Shown here: positions 10,762 to 25,100 of the stretch, piece by piece
Numbering within the stretch: the stretch's first letter is position 1
Layout: every line of letters begins with the position of its first letter
Origin: Apostichopus japonicus
Taxonomy: Eukaryota; Echinodermata; Holothuroidea; Aspidochirotida; Stichopodidae
Assembly (NCBI RefSeq): GCF_037975245.1
Contig: NC_092563.1
Location: 298,001-362,000, forward strand
Reading direction: 5' to 3'
DNA length: 64,000 nt
The notes under the pieces: model-generated
Database searches by the model: none
The model's input: the letters and a program-made list of their open reading frames with translations, nothing else
Told to the model about the DNA's origin: nothing
Made by a program: the position numbers and the translations under genes

Positions 10762-13085
10762 GCAGTCATGAAAATTGTGTCCCTTAATTAAGGTGAAAAA
10801 CTAAAAAAAAATTGACATCTGCTATGACAAATTTTGGAAGAAGTGTGATTCAAAAAGGGAATGTCATCATATGTAGAAAGAAATGAACATTTATTTTTTA
10901 TTGCAAGTGATGTAGCCAGGGCACTCATGGCCGACCCCCTGGCCCAACCCCTGTCAGATTGTGGTCAGTGAGGAATCCCTTAAACTAATGCTGGAAGTGG
11001 TGCTAGACCCTGGGTACATAAAGTGCCAATAGCCAAAACACATACACACAAAGTAGGAAGCCTTCATTGAAGTTAGTAACTGGCCACACCCTGTTCCTGC
11101 ATGAGTTCATTTAGCTTTAAAATTAATGTTAAATAGTTACTATAATATATAAGATGATAATTATAAGTAGAAATTCTACTAGTTTACTGGTAAAATTTGT
11201 GGTAAAATTGTCAGAGATACCGCAAAGAAAAACACAATTCGATATCTGTATGATGCTAAAAGTAGTTTACTTATTCTATTGCATGCATGTTTAAGCAGTA
11301 ACTGTTTTGCAAAGAATATGTTTTAAAGTATACATGGTGGGATATTGGACACAATGCATGTATTATCCTCTGCTTTCTATGATTGGACTGTGGATCACAA
11401 TTTCAATGATTTGGTCCTTATAATTATATTTATTTGGTCTTCATAGCTTGTATAAGAATGTTTTCATTCACATGTTTTCTGAACAAGAAAGGCTCTTTGG
11501 TCCTGAATGTACTGTTAGAGAATATCTGGAAGGAGTTGTTTTGTTGTAATTTTTCTTTCTTCAGAACAGAAACAAAAGTTTCCTGAATGTATTTGCAGTA
11601 GTGATTCTTAAACTATTTACCTCGTTTACATGGTTTGTTATTTGCCAACACTAGTACTGAAGTTGGCTATAAAACAGGGTTTCAAGTTCTTTCAAAAAAT
11701 AAAAGCTATTATAATAAAGAGTTGTTATTCAGGCTCAAGAAAGTCATAGCATTATCAACAGGCAAGGCTGTGTCTGGAAATCTTCAACAAGAAAACTATC
11801 TTCAAAAGAAAATTCAAAGTTAACTGGTCAAATGATACATTCTGAGACCAATTTAGACTAGAAATTAGGTTTGTAATTAAGTCTTAATGGAAGGTTGTGT
11901 TAATAAATAAATCTGATTTATGAAATATAAAACTCTTCAATTTCCCCCAACTGATGATGGAGATGAGGTCTGGCAAAACAAAATTAAGACCAAGGTTGGC
12001 TCTTTGACTTGTTGCTGTACCATGTAAATGATTGTTGTAAATCATGTCAATGTCTTATTCAGAATTCATAGATTATAACATAACTCAAAATGAAGCTTTA
12101 ATTGGTAAAAATTGTTATAATCTGTCAGTCAATGTACTCAATACTTTTTGTATGATCTAGTTTGTCATGAGAGATCAGTCAGTGATATTCTTGTGTTAAC
12201 CATGATCGAGAGATCAGTCAGCGATATTCTTGTGTTAACCATGATCATGATTTTTCTGTCGGTATACAGGTTCTTGTACAAAGAGGTTTAAGAATTGGTT
12301 TGTCATATTATTAAGCTAACCACTTCATAAGGTTTATTTCCTATCCTTCATATTTAATCATCAAATGTTAATATGGTTGGTATTTCATTCAGAGCTGGTT
12401 TTTGGCTTGTATTTGTCTAAATATTAACATGATAAAAACTTTCTCAGTAATACATTTACCAGAAGTGATGAAAACAATTTCCAGGTAACATTTTCCGTAG
12501 AAACATATAAAATAGAAATTGATCACATACAGTGTCAATCATTAACAAGTTATCTATCATTGTGTGAATAAGTTGCGAGATAACCTTTGTGTGATCAGGT
12601 GTAATCATATAGTTTTAAATAATCTTTGTATGTTTGGTATACCTGCTGAAAACCAGTGCTGTTTTATATAAATTCCTGTCTTACTCAGGAATGTGCTCAC
12701 ACTGGGCGGCTGCTCTGGGTAGTTCTGATTAATTTGACAAATTTTACCATTACCAAAATATGGGTGAATACTTGGCACAGAAGTTAGCAGCAGAATAGGA
12801 AACAGCACCATTGGCCATCTAAGCATGCTTAGAAGGAATGGAAGGCGATACCCCTCCCTCAGGACATGGATCACACTATTGCACATATCCACCTGGCACT
12901 CAAATATTACTGATCACATCCCTACTTAATTTTTCCACTTCATTTCTTTAATTGTATGCGAATGTATCACACGATACTGTGTGTTTTGCATGTGTTTTCA
13001 CATAGGCCCACTAAAGTGCAGTGTTATCAATCCTAACTGGAAGAAAAAGGGTTATGCCTTGTTGGTGTTGTGAACAAGTCTTCAT
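10762..13085. other. NFS1 3' UTR and intergenic DNA
   Basis: AATAAA hexamers occur near 11697, 11711 and 11902-11906; which one ends the NFS1 mRNA cannot be told. A ~45-bp direct repeat (GAGATCAGTCAG...CATGATC) occurs at about 12170-12246. A 95-residue minus-strand frame at 12605-12892 resembles nothing known and has no supporting signals. Confidence 0.5.
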
Positions 13086-13089
13086 AACA

Positions 13090-13586
13090 TGAAGATATCC
13101 GATCAATACCCTGTCAGCATGAATCTAAGATATCCAATCAATACAGTCAGTATGAATCTAAGATATCCAATCAATACAGTCAGCATGAATCTAAGATATC
13201 CAATCAATACAGTCAGCATGAATCTAAGATATCCAATCAATACAGTCAGTATGAATCTAAGATATCCAATCAATACAGTCAGCATGAATCTAAGATATCC
13301 AATCAATACAGTCAGTATGAATCTAAGATATCCAATCAATACAGTCAGCATGAATCTAAGATATCCAATCAATACAGTCAGCATGAATCTAAGATATCCA
13401 ATCAATACAGTCAGCATGAATCTAAGATATCCAATCAATACAGTCAGTATGAATCTAAGATATCCAATCAATACAGTCAGTATGAATCTAAGATATCCAA
13501 TCAATACAGTCAGTATGAATCTAAGATATCCAATCAATACAGTCAGTATGAATCTAAGATATCCAATCAATACAGTCAGCATGAAT
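13090..13586. repeat. 33-bp minisatellite, about 15 copies
   Basis: The unit is ATGAATCTAAGATATCCAAT + CAATACAGTCAG(C/T). Because 33 is a multiple of three, open frames persist on both strands; these are not taken as genes. The copies are almost identical. Confidence 0.96.
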
Positions 13587-13589
13587 CAA

Positions 13590-15285
13590 TAACATTTCTC
13601 ACTGTTGTTACTTGTTGGATGTTCTTTCTCGGGTTCTTTCTTGCAAAGAATGTGAATATTCATGGTACTAATATATAATACAGTTAGTGGAATGGTCGTA
13701 AAAATTGTAAAACTTAATTTAAATGCGTTAGTAGCATCACCATCCACTTCGATCCCCTCACTGTTTCCCCAGCTCCTGCACCATTGTATTATGTTTAGAA
13801 TGAAGATGTTCAATGCCTTCTTTTGTCATGTTACTGTCAACCTAATTGGTCAGGATATTGACAACTTTTCCATGATTTAACAAAAGCTGCTATAGTTGAT
13901 GGCTGTGGAAGACACATTTGTATTCACATCTTCTTGTTCCCTTCAAAATAGATATAAATTCATAAAAACACCATAAATATTTCAAAAATTACTAAGTTCT
14001 TTTAATAGTGTGGTACTCTGTTTCTTATTGCTACATAATAAAAGGCAAATAAAAACCTGCTGAATACTTCAGCTAGAATTGAAAAGCTCTGATGATATAT
14101 AACAACAGTTTTTTAGTTTCCTTGGTATTAAACTGGCAGAAAATTTGTCTAGAAGAATACTGTACTCATAAACTATAAGACACAGAAGTATTAAAAAATA
14201 TATAAAATATGGCCAATATCTTCACAGAAATGACAAAAAAAGTCATGACACAATACGTTATCAAGAGTAACAACTAATCTTGATTCAACTTTCCAAACAT
14301 GTTTAAACTTAAACCTTTATCTTAAAACCCCTGGCAGTTGTCAAAGTTTATGAAAATCTCCAAAACCTGAAATGATTTTAAGGATAACATTTAATGTCTG
14401 GGCCCTGGAAAATGAGTAAGAAGTTGTGTTGATGGACAAAAGATTGGCTTGGAGAACACTTAGAGGGACATCAAGAGCCTTGTTGGACCTCCGGGATGAT
14501 GCCAGTGGGCTGCTGACTTCCATTTTCAAGAATAGTACATAAAGAGTAATTCTTTATCCCACATTTCTGACTATTATTACCAACAAATTGTTAAAGAAGC
14601 ACCTTATGTAAGTCAGGATTCTCATATGCTAGCATACCAGTACCCATAATGCATTGTAATGGTGGCATCTCCAAGTAGAAGAGCTGGGATGATCAAACAA
14701 GATCACTTCTCCCAGTAGTTGTGTTGTGTTTTAAAGCAGTAAGAACTCTTTAAATTATACTGAAGATGGCTAAATAATTCTTCTGTGATTACGAAAGTAT
14801 AGAGAGATCTTCCTTCTGATAAGAAAGTTTCAAGGTGCTTAGCTTTTAAGACATGCACTAATTGATATTGAAAAATAATAAACTAATAGCAACAACTAAA
14901 GACATAAAATACTCAAACATTGACTGAATGGAGGTACTAGGTATTACATATGTGTTGAAACTGTTCAAATAAAAATTTGTCACACTTCATGTTGAAAAAG
15001 TGTTGTAAAGTGTGAAAGACTGAATGTTACATCCCTGTTTAAGTAAATTACGGTTTATATGAATACACAGCACATGGAACATTACACATCTACATGAAAC
15101 CCTTTCTGATAAAACACAATAAACAGATATCAACTTGTGAACCGTTTGTTATTTTACTCATATATAAATAAATATGTATATGAACACTTTCACATACATG
15201 TAGTGTATATTAATGAAGGAAAGTGATTGACATCAGTTTGTGAATTGCAGTTTCTGAATTCTTTGTGGTTTTGTTATATAACAAA
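13590..15285. other. Intergenic, nothing recognised
   Basis: AT-rich sequence with no coding similarity, RNA gene or array visible. It lies between the tail-to-tail genes NFS1 and ADCK5 and may include the distal ADCK5 3' UTR. Confidence 0.6.
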
Positions 15286-15289
15286 AATC

Positions 15290-15545
15290 CTTTTTATGTG
15301 GCTAGTTTGTATGTGAATCCAGTGTGTGTGAGTACGTTGAATGAAAAATCCTTTGCATGTGTATATTTTGTTTGTGAATCTTTTGTATGCGTATCATTTT
15401 GTATGTTTACTCTTTGTGTGTAAACCCTTTGTAAGTGATTCTGGAGAATGTAAATCCTGCATATGTGAATCCTATGTATGTGTATCCTTTGTATGTCAAT
15501 CCTATGTATGTGATTCCTATTTATGTGATTCTGGTAAATATAGTA
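15290..15545. repeat. Degenerate ~18-bp tandem repeat (TATGTGAATCC type)
   Basis: Loosely repeated TATGTGAATCCTATG-like units lie 240 bp beyond the ADCK5 stop codon, probably in its 3' UTR. Overlapping ORFs on both strands are artefacts. Confidence 0.75.
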
Positions 15546-15780
15546 TCTTTGTGACATCACACAAGCGAATATATATTGATATGTGAAGCTTTTTACAGCT
15601 TGCAGAAGAGATATGAAGTATGTGAATCCCTCAGATATTGCACATGAGCAATTAAATACAATCTGTATTTGTTTTCATGCAAGTAATTCTGACGATCCAA
15701 CGATGGCCCTGAGTCTAGTATGAAATGTTTTAAATGCCCACATTATCACTCCGTGAACTATAAACCATAGACACCTCTGC

Positions 15781-15964
15781 TCAAGCGGTTTCTATTGTTG
15801 GTTTCTGTTGGACATCTTCCACTAGCTTTGGTGGCAGAAGAGTGTCTATCAGACCTGAAGCATGATCAGTAGTCTGTGAGGCAGATTCACCAAACCTTAT
15901 CCAGCCTAACTTCCAGAGAACTCCAAAGACAACCATATTAAAACGGCTGAAGAACTGGTCGGAC
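15781..15964 (-). CDS. ADCK5: ADCK5 last exon and stop
   Basis: Acceptor CTCTGTTGTCAG, stop TGA at 15781-15783. It encodes [20 protein letters not shown] and a low-conservation tail. Frame and splice phase fit exon 12 exactly. The 3.4-kb intron before it is full of AGGTCA-rich repeat. Confidence 0.85.
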
Positions 15965-18900
15965 CTGACAACAGAGCAAAAGAACAATGGCTGTACATAT
16001 GTATGTACATATGGGAAATGAACTTTTAAAGCATCTTTTTGTGCTAATATTTGATATAAATTACATCACATAACCAAGGCAATGCAATACCTCGACCGTC
16101 AAGTTCTTTTTCAAGTGATATGAAGAAGAAGTTGGAGAATTTGCTGTAGCTGGAGAATTTGTTGTGGCATGTATGAAATTTGGTTAAAACCAGAATGAAA
16201 ACATTTCATGGTTCCTTGCTGCTGTTCATTAGTTCCATTCATAGGGAAATTTATAACAAAGCCCTAATACAACAACAGTAATTTATGCTCACAAACTTTT
16301 GTTGCCAAAGTAATGCTAAGCCCTGATATCAATTGCAACACACATCAGTGTGTGAAGACTATCTACCATTATCATCATACCAAGTTTGACGAAAATTCCG
16401 ACTAGTAATAGTAGCCAAGTAATTGCAATTTAGAGTATTTCACGTTTGACCCCATGATCTCATTAATATTCATGAAATGAGCACCAACATCAACAGGGAT
16501 AATCTACTTACTATGGGCCACCCACTCACCAAGTATGGTAATGATTGGTCATTCCCTCGTTGAGTTATTGTGCATACAAACTTTTCATAACGAAATAATG
16601 CTAGCCCCCCCCCCCCCTTAAAAACATGCATGATATCAATTGCAACACACATCAGTGTGTGGAGACTATCTACCAATATCATCATACCAAGTTTGACGAA
16701 ATTCCAATAAATAGTAGCTAAGTTATTGCAACTTGGGAGTTTTTCACGTTTGACCTGTGACCTCAATAATATTATTTAACTTTGAACTCGTATAACTTCG
16801 CACACGAAGGTCACATTGGGGTCAACCTATTGACATTTATGATCAGAAGGCACCTTTGACATCTGAAAATAGCATCGAAACTGTAAAAATCCCCAAAACA
16901 CGAAACGGTCACCAGAGGTCAAATTGAGGTCAAGGGTCACCCAGATGCGGGTTGACAAATGGATTACATTGAAGCAACTCCCAACCTTAATGGACAGTTC
17001 GTTCTCAAGTTATCACAAAAATACTAGTTTTTTATCATTAATTGACCTTTGGTGACCTCGGATCACATGACCGTTAAGTTTGAAGATATTCCCCTATACC
17101 ATTTGCAACTTGTCCCAAAATATCAACCATGTCACACCTTGGAACTGAGAGTTATTGCATTCAATGTCTGAAAATTAACTTTGACCTCGTATAACTCCGC
17201 ACACAAAGGTCACGCGGGGGTCAACCCATTGACATTTATGATCAGAAGGTACCTTTGACATCTGAAAATAGCATCGAAACTGTAAAAATCCCCAAAACAT
17301 GAAAAGGTCACCAGAGGTCAAATTGAGGTCAAGGGTCACCCAGATGTGGGTCGACAATTGGATTAAATTGAAGCAACTCCCAACCCTAACGGACAATTCG
17401 TTCTCAAGTTATCACAAAAATACTAGTTTTTTTATCATTAATTGACCTTTGGTGACCTCCGATCACATGACCGTTAAGTTTGTAAATATTCCCCTATACC
17501 ATTTGCAACTTGTCCCAAAATATCAACCATGTCACACCTTGGAACTGAGAGTTATTGCATTCAATGTCTGAATATTAACTTTGACCTCGTATAACTCCGC
17601 ACACGAAGGTCACACGGGGGTCAACCCATTGACATTTATGATCAGAAGGTACCTTTGACATCTGAAAATAGCATCGAAACTGTAAAAATCCCCAAAACAT
17701 GAAAAGGTCACCAGAGGTCAAATTGAGGTCAAGGGTCACCCAGATGTGGGTCGACAATTGGATTAAATTGAAGCAACTCCCAACCCTAATGGACAATTCG
17801 TTCTCAAGTTATCGCAAAAATACTAGTTTTTTATCATTAATTGACCTTTGGTGACCTCGGATCACATGACCGTTAAGTTTGAAAATATTCCCCTATACCA
17901 TTTGCAACTTGTCCCAAAATATCAACCGTGTCAAACCTTGGAACTGGGAATTATTGCACTAAATGTCTGAAATTTTACTTTGACCTCATAAAACTTCACA
18001 CACAAAGGTCACCTGGGGTAAACCTATTGACATTTTTGATTGGTGAGACGTGAATATAGCATCAAAACTGTAAGAATTCAAACATTTTTTTCTTTGCCCA
18101 TTTTCTCACCGAAAATACTAGTTTTTTAACATTAATTGACCTTTGATGACCTCAGATCACATGACTGTTATGTTTGAAAATATTCCTCTATACCATTTGC
18201 AACTTCTCCCAAAATATCAACCTTGTTACACCTTGGCCCTGGGAGTTATTGCATTAAATGTCTGAAAATTAACTTTGACCTTGTATAACTTTACACACAA
18301 AGGTCACCCGGGTGTCAACCCATTGACATTTTTGATCGGAAGGTACCTTTGATATCCAAATCTAGCATCAAAACCAAACATTTTCTTTTTCGCCCGTTTT
18401 CTCCCAAACTAAGCACATTTTTTCTAATGTGACCTTTGACCTTTTGACCTTGGTTTCAAATGTAGTTTGATCTGCTGATTCCAAAAATCAACACGATAAG
18501 TCTGTACAGCCATCCTAACTCTGACCGAAAACTTTGACCCCATATAAGTTCGCACACAAAGGTCACACGGGGGTCAACCTATCCATATTTATGATCGGAA
18601 GGTACCTTTGACATCTGAAAATAGCATCGAAACTGTAAAAATCCCCAAAACATGAAAAGGTCACCAAAGGTCAAATTGAGGTCAAGGGTCACCCAGATGT
18701 GGGTCGACAATTGGATTACACTGAAGCAACTCCCAACCCTAACGGACAATTCGTTCTCAAGTTATCGCAAAAATACTAGTTTTTTAACATTAATTGACCT
18801 TTGGTGACCTCAGATCACATGACCGTTAAGTTTGAAAATATTGCCCTAACCAGTTCACAACTTGTCCCAAAATATCAACCTTGTCGCACATTGGCACTGG

Positions 18901-19072
18901 GAGTTATTGCAGTTTTAGTATTTTGGGTTTTTGGACCATAACTGACCTTTGGTGACCTTTGTGGGCACCAAAAACAATAGGGTTCATCTACTCACTATGG
19001 GCCACCCACCCACCAAGTTTGATCATGATCAGTCAATCCCTTGTTGAGTTATCGTGCATACAAGCTTAAGTG

Positions 19073-19110
<38 letters not shown>

Positions 19111-22100
19111 ACACACACACACACACACGCCAACCTGAATACATAGGTTCCTTTGCTTTCAGCAAGGAACCAAAAAATGAAATCACTTTGGGTGACAACA
19201 CTTTTAAAAGAGAATGGAATCTTTAATAAACCGCTAATAAAGGTGCATTAATGGTGAAAGCTGATCCTTTAATTTCAGTATTGCTTCAGCTTGATCAATT
19301 GTAAAATTAATTTGGAGTGATTCTCTCTTGTTTGGTCAATTAGGGATCAAGAAGATTAAAGGATTAGGGATTAAGAGACTTAAAAGATATGGCTTTAACT
19401 CACCTGAGAGTAAAATCATAGATGAATCTTTCCCATCTCGCCGTGATCCTTTCTCTGAGGCTAGCGTTTGTCATATCAGTCATGCTACCAGCCGCACTGT
19501 CAAGAGAAAACAGAGTAACTTAGTCTGATGGTTTCTTTTTCTTCAACAGATGTAATGGTTTTCTTCTAAATTTCTTGAAGCAGAGAGAAGACTAAAGGTA
19601 TGAGCCAGCAGTTTACAATATGAAGACAGATTCTTAAAATTGCCCATTGTAAAGCTCTGAATGTAGGCTTTATACAGTTGTTTGAAATGGACTCTTCAAA
19701 GCAAGCTTTCAAATAGTTTACTTATTCTGTTATATTCTATATATATGTCTTGTAGAATGTTATATCAGGGAACTGCTAATTGGAAACTAACTCTTAATAA
19801 ATTCTTCTAAATCATCTTTAGGTGAAGGACTATAAACACAAACTCTCAACAAGATCATAATCAGTGACACAGTTGCTCTAAAGGCACCAGTCTACTCCAT
19901 AGAGAGCATGGCAGTTTTGAGAAATTTGTCAGAATTGGCTAACACATGATGTCTGTCACCAGAATGAACTCTCATTTCTACCAGTAAGAAACTATTGTGG
20001 CCATTTCTGTCACTACATCTATAGATGATCAGATCATGGTTGACCTGTTGTTAAGGTCAAGTGGTCAATATTGATAAACTGACTTCAGCTAACTGTCTGT
20101 ATTTAATGGTCAGAAGGAAACCATCTATTAAAGGTACTTTGCAGATAATATTTGACCTCTTGATTAGCTGAAATTAGCAAAGACATCTTACAGTTGTTAT
20201 ACATTGATAAGGTAAGAGGGAAATACTACTGAAGAAACTGAGTTTCTTAGGAAACTTCGAATGACCTTCTATGCATTTTTCCCCACTATCAAGTGATAAA
20301 AGTTGCCAACACTGTTCAACATCATGTGCAGCACACATGATGAAGATGAATTTCCACAATGTTTCAAAAGTATATTACACTGTGAATCCTAATAACCTTG
20401 GTGTAAGATATGACTGTCATTATGCTCTTTTTGAGATATCATGTTTACAATATTTTCAGGTTTTCATCTCTGTTGACTTCATATGACGTCTGACCTTCAT
20501 AAAAATATGTAGACATTTTACCCATCATAAAAGTAATCTACCATGCACATATAAACTGTGCCCAAATTTTGGTCTTTGAAAGCCTATAGTTTTCACGTTT
20601 TGGCAACTGCTGGCCTTAAATAACCTTTGACCTCCACCAAAAAAAACCTTAGGGATCTTGTACTGATTTATATAGGGAAGCCATACGTCAAATATGAAAT
20701 CTTGTAAAGCTTCATATCTTGAGATACAGTGCATACAAGGTTTTCAGGGTTTGACCTCTTATGATCATAAATGACCTTTGATCTACAACAAATTGTGCAT
20801 ATATGAGCTTCTTTGTTGTTCAGGTTCTTGAGATTTTCACATTTTGCCCTCTACTGACCCCAAATGACCTTCAACCTCCACCCAAAACAATAGGATTCTT
20901 GCACTCATTATAAGGAAGCCACATGCGAATTATGAGAGCCAATAAAGTTTCCCATCTGGAGATACTGTGTTTAAAAGGAATTCAAGCCTTGACCCCTCAT
21001 GACATCAAACCTGATACCTAATGCTAACAGAAGGTGAGCTAATTTCTTGTGCTAGCCTTACCATCGTCCCATTGTGATGAGGTAGTCCACCAAAGCACTC
21101 ATGACATCAAACCTGATACCTAATGCTTACAGAAAGTGAGCTAATTTCTTGTGCTAGCCTTACCATCGTCCCATTGTGATGAGGTAGTCCACTTGCTGTC
21201 CTAAATGACGATCGATGGATCTTACAGTGTTCATGTTTCTAAAATTGAGGAGAGAGGAGAAGAAATATTTAGCAGAGTTGTGAATGATATTGATGAGTCA
21301 TCAGGTGTAGCCTCTGTCTGAGTCTGCAAACTATGTTATTATAAGATTAATAAAAAAGGAGTGAAAAGTCCTGGGACTTTGATGTGTGCTTCAAATCATC
21401 CAAGTTTCTAAAACATATCTATTCCCATGGTAGTATCCAGAGGCAATGGTTAATCGCATCTATTATGATGGTAGTGTCTAGAATTAACTTGCTGTAAAGG
21501 TATATCTGATAGAACACTTTCATGAACAAAAACAACACAATACTTTCCCATATATCCTTAGGATAAACAGGAGAAACATTTCCTATGGATATTTCCTAGC
21601 ATGGATGTAGGTATTTGGCTGACTTTCTGCTCATCAATATTTATGAGAATGTATTGCCTTTATCATCCATGCATGGACACCTGCACAGACTTTGTACAAA
21701 ATACACAATTTGTTAATGAAACTGACCTGAAAACTAGATACAATGATCGTGGAAATGTGTGAAGAAGTTGGTTTATCCTCTCCACAAATTCATCTGATCT
21801 GTCTCTAAGGTCTTTCATTTGATTGCCTAGCTTCTTGAGTTCTTGGGGGTTGAGACTAAAGGTCATGTGAAGACCTCGACGAGCCTTCATGTTGATTGGT
21901 CTCTGAGTTATCATCATCGCAAACAAAAGATATTCTAAAAGAAAAAAAACAAAACAATTACTGGGCAGCAAAAACTCAGTGACCGATGAACACAATCCAG
22001 ATCATCAAACTATTTAAGATATTGTAAATCTGGAAATGTTTATATCCCTTCTCATAGCTTGAGTCTCATTTATTCACAAACTCATTTATTCATTTATTCT

Positions 22101-25100
22101 CATTTAGTCTCATTTATTCACAAGCATGTCAGCATTCTGTGTTGCTTATAAATTGCTACCTGACAGACCAAAACTAAGGTAAATAGTAGAACAGACATCA
22201 CTACCAAACTTCAAGATGATCAGACTGTGAAGGTCCCTACTAGGAAACCTCTTCCCCTCCTAGGACCCCATCCCTCCCCTGGGCAACTTGGCCTTCCAAT
22301 TTACTATAAACTCAAAGCCATTACACCTCTGGGTCCAAAGGCACCACCAGGCACCACCAGGTTAAAATATCAACGACATCATTTCCCTCCTGGTCACGAA
22401 CGATACTAGTTTCATCTCAATTGCCATATGTGCAGCTTATTTCAAGTTCCCAGCTTCGTGTTTGAATCACTGAGGAAATAACAGTTCTCCACAGTCACCC
22501 CCTGGCCCCTCCCCCTACACACCCTGTCCCTTTCCTGGTGTCAAAATCTAGTTTTAGTCTACCTGATCAACCCCACTGATGTTTTGCATTTTATCTTTAT
22601 CTTTCATTTTTAGAGGGATTTGCCACCAAAATTCCAATTTTCATTTCTTGCCAGCCATCAAATTTATTAGTTTGAAGGGCAAATATTATAAATGAATTCA
22701 AACACCACTCCAACTTGTCACTTTTCATCAGCATAACTTCCTTTCAAACCCCCCCCCCTAATATTACCCTACCCTATTTTAATTTTTCCTGCATAATGTT
22801 GTTAATAACGTGGTAATTGCATCAACTGTGGAGGATGTTGGGTGATTTACCATTTTCTGGGAATCATCCTTTGTACCTTTTCCTCCCCCCTTCCCCTTCT
22901 CCCTCTCAAGGAGAAAAGGAAGGACAAAATATGCCGAATATGATAAGATGCATCTAGAACAGTGATACTTGCTGAAGCTACTAACCATAGTTCCCATAAG
23001 AACATAAAAATAAAACTGAAAGGATCATGTCACTTACCTTTTATTCCCATTTCATCAGCATTTGATCTCATGGCTTCTTCATCTTTGAGTATGATAGCCT
23101 TCCAGTATCGACAGAGAGGAATACGGATGCTGATGATCAAAAAGAAACATAACAAGAGCAATGATCAGGATAATAAAACTGTTTCAATGCTGGCATGAAG
23201 TAGGACTATGATGTATAATATAAAACAACGTTTAATTCAGGAGGTATAACTGTAAACAATGTACAGAAAAAAGAATCAAGAGTTACTGGAGTTAAATGAT
23301 TTATTGATAAATACATATATTTTTTGACTGCTACTCACCTTGATGGTATTTCTTCATACAGACCATGGTCTAAGATGACTAACTCTCCCCTGCCCTCAGG
23401 TGTCTTTCGCACCAAAACTTTAAAAAAAAAGAGAACCAAGGGATTCAATGAGTATATGTAAAAGATGGTATCTTAGGCAGGTTGTGAAAAAGATTTTCAT
23501 TACAAAAAACTCTGTCAAAAACTGCTTGATTTGGGTTAACAGCAAAGGAAAAATATTAAAAAAAGGCAAAAGTCATTCAAATTTGTTCCAATTACACTAC
23601 AGGTTATCTACCTCCACTCTCGTAACTACATACCTTTACATGAATTTACTAAAAGGAAATTAAATTTCATTTAAAATATTCATTGTTGCTACATCTGTAA
23701 GAGGACAATGCTAGATAGGAATATAAATTGACAATCAAAATGGAAATGAAACAGAAATATGAATGAAATTAGTAACTCAATAGCAAAAGACAAAAAAGAT
23801 GATCATGTAGCACAGTCAGTATGCCTGTATAGATTACTAGGCATATGCATTGTCAGTATGCATATAGATTACTGCAGGCATATAGCATTGTCAGTATGCA
23901 TATAGATTACTGCGGGCATATATCATTGTCAGTATGCATATAGATTACTGCAGGCATATAGCATTGTCAGTATGCATATAGATTACTGCGGGCATATATC
24001 ATTGTCAGTATGCATATAGATTACTGCAGGCATATAGCATTGTCAGTATGCATATAGATTACTGCGGGCATATATCATTGTCAGTATGCATATAGATTAC
24101 TGCAGGCATATAGCATTGTCGGTATGCATATAGATTACTGCAGGCATATGCATTGTCAGTATGCATATAGATTACTGCAGGCATATGCATTGTCAGTATG
24201 CATATAGATTACTGCAGGCATATGCATTGTCAGTATGCATATAGATTACTGCAGGCATATAGCATTGTCGCTGCAGGTATATAGCATTGTCAGTATGCAT
24301 ATAGATTACTGCAGGCATATAGCATTGTCGGTATGCTTATTGTCGGTATTTAGATAACTGCAGGCATATAACATTATCAGTATGCCTATAGAGATTACTG
24401 CAGGCATATAGCATTGTCAGTATGCATATAGATTACTGCAGGCATATAGCATTGTCGGTATGCTTATTGTCGGTATTTAGATAACTGCAGGCATATAACA
24501 TTATCAGTATGCCTATAGAGATTACTGCAGGCATATAGCATTGTCAGTATGCATATAGATTACTGCAGGCATATAGCATTGTCGGTATGCTTATTGTCGG
24601 TATTTAGATAACTGCAGGCATATAACATTATCAGTATGCCTATAGAGATTACTGCAGGCATATAGCATTGTCAGTATGCTTATATAGATTACTGCAGGCA
24701 TATAGCATTGTCGGAATGCATATAGATTACTAGGCATATGCATTGTCAGTATGCTTATATAGATTACTGCAGGCATATAGCATTATCAGTATGCTTATAT
24801 AGATAACTGCGGGCATATATCATTGTCAGTATGCTTATATAGATTACTGCAGGCATATATCATTGTCAGTATGCTTATATAGATTACTGCAGGCATATAA
24901 AATTGTCAGTATGCTTATATAGATTACTGCAGGCATATAAAATTGTCAGTATGCTTATATAGAGTACTGCAGGCATATATCATTGTCAGTATGCTTATAT
25001 AGATTACTGCAGGCATATATCATTGTCAGTATGCTTATATAGATTACTGCAGGCATATGACATTATCAGTATGCTTATATAGATTACTTTAGTCATATAA

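Noticed and set aside
10562-10762. Iron-responsive element in the NFS1 3' UTR
   Set aside because: The hairpins lack the CAGTGN loop and the bulged C.
12605-12892. 95-codon minus-strand ORF with hydrophobic stretch
   Set aside because: No recognised similarity, no splice or promoter support; length is expected by chance.
13089-13592. Open frames of 159-167 codons on both strands
   Set aside because: A 33-bp tandem unit keeps frame automatically; it looks like satellite DNA, not a repeat protein.
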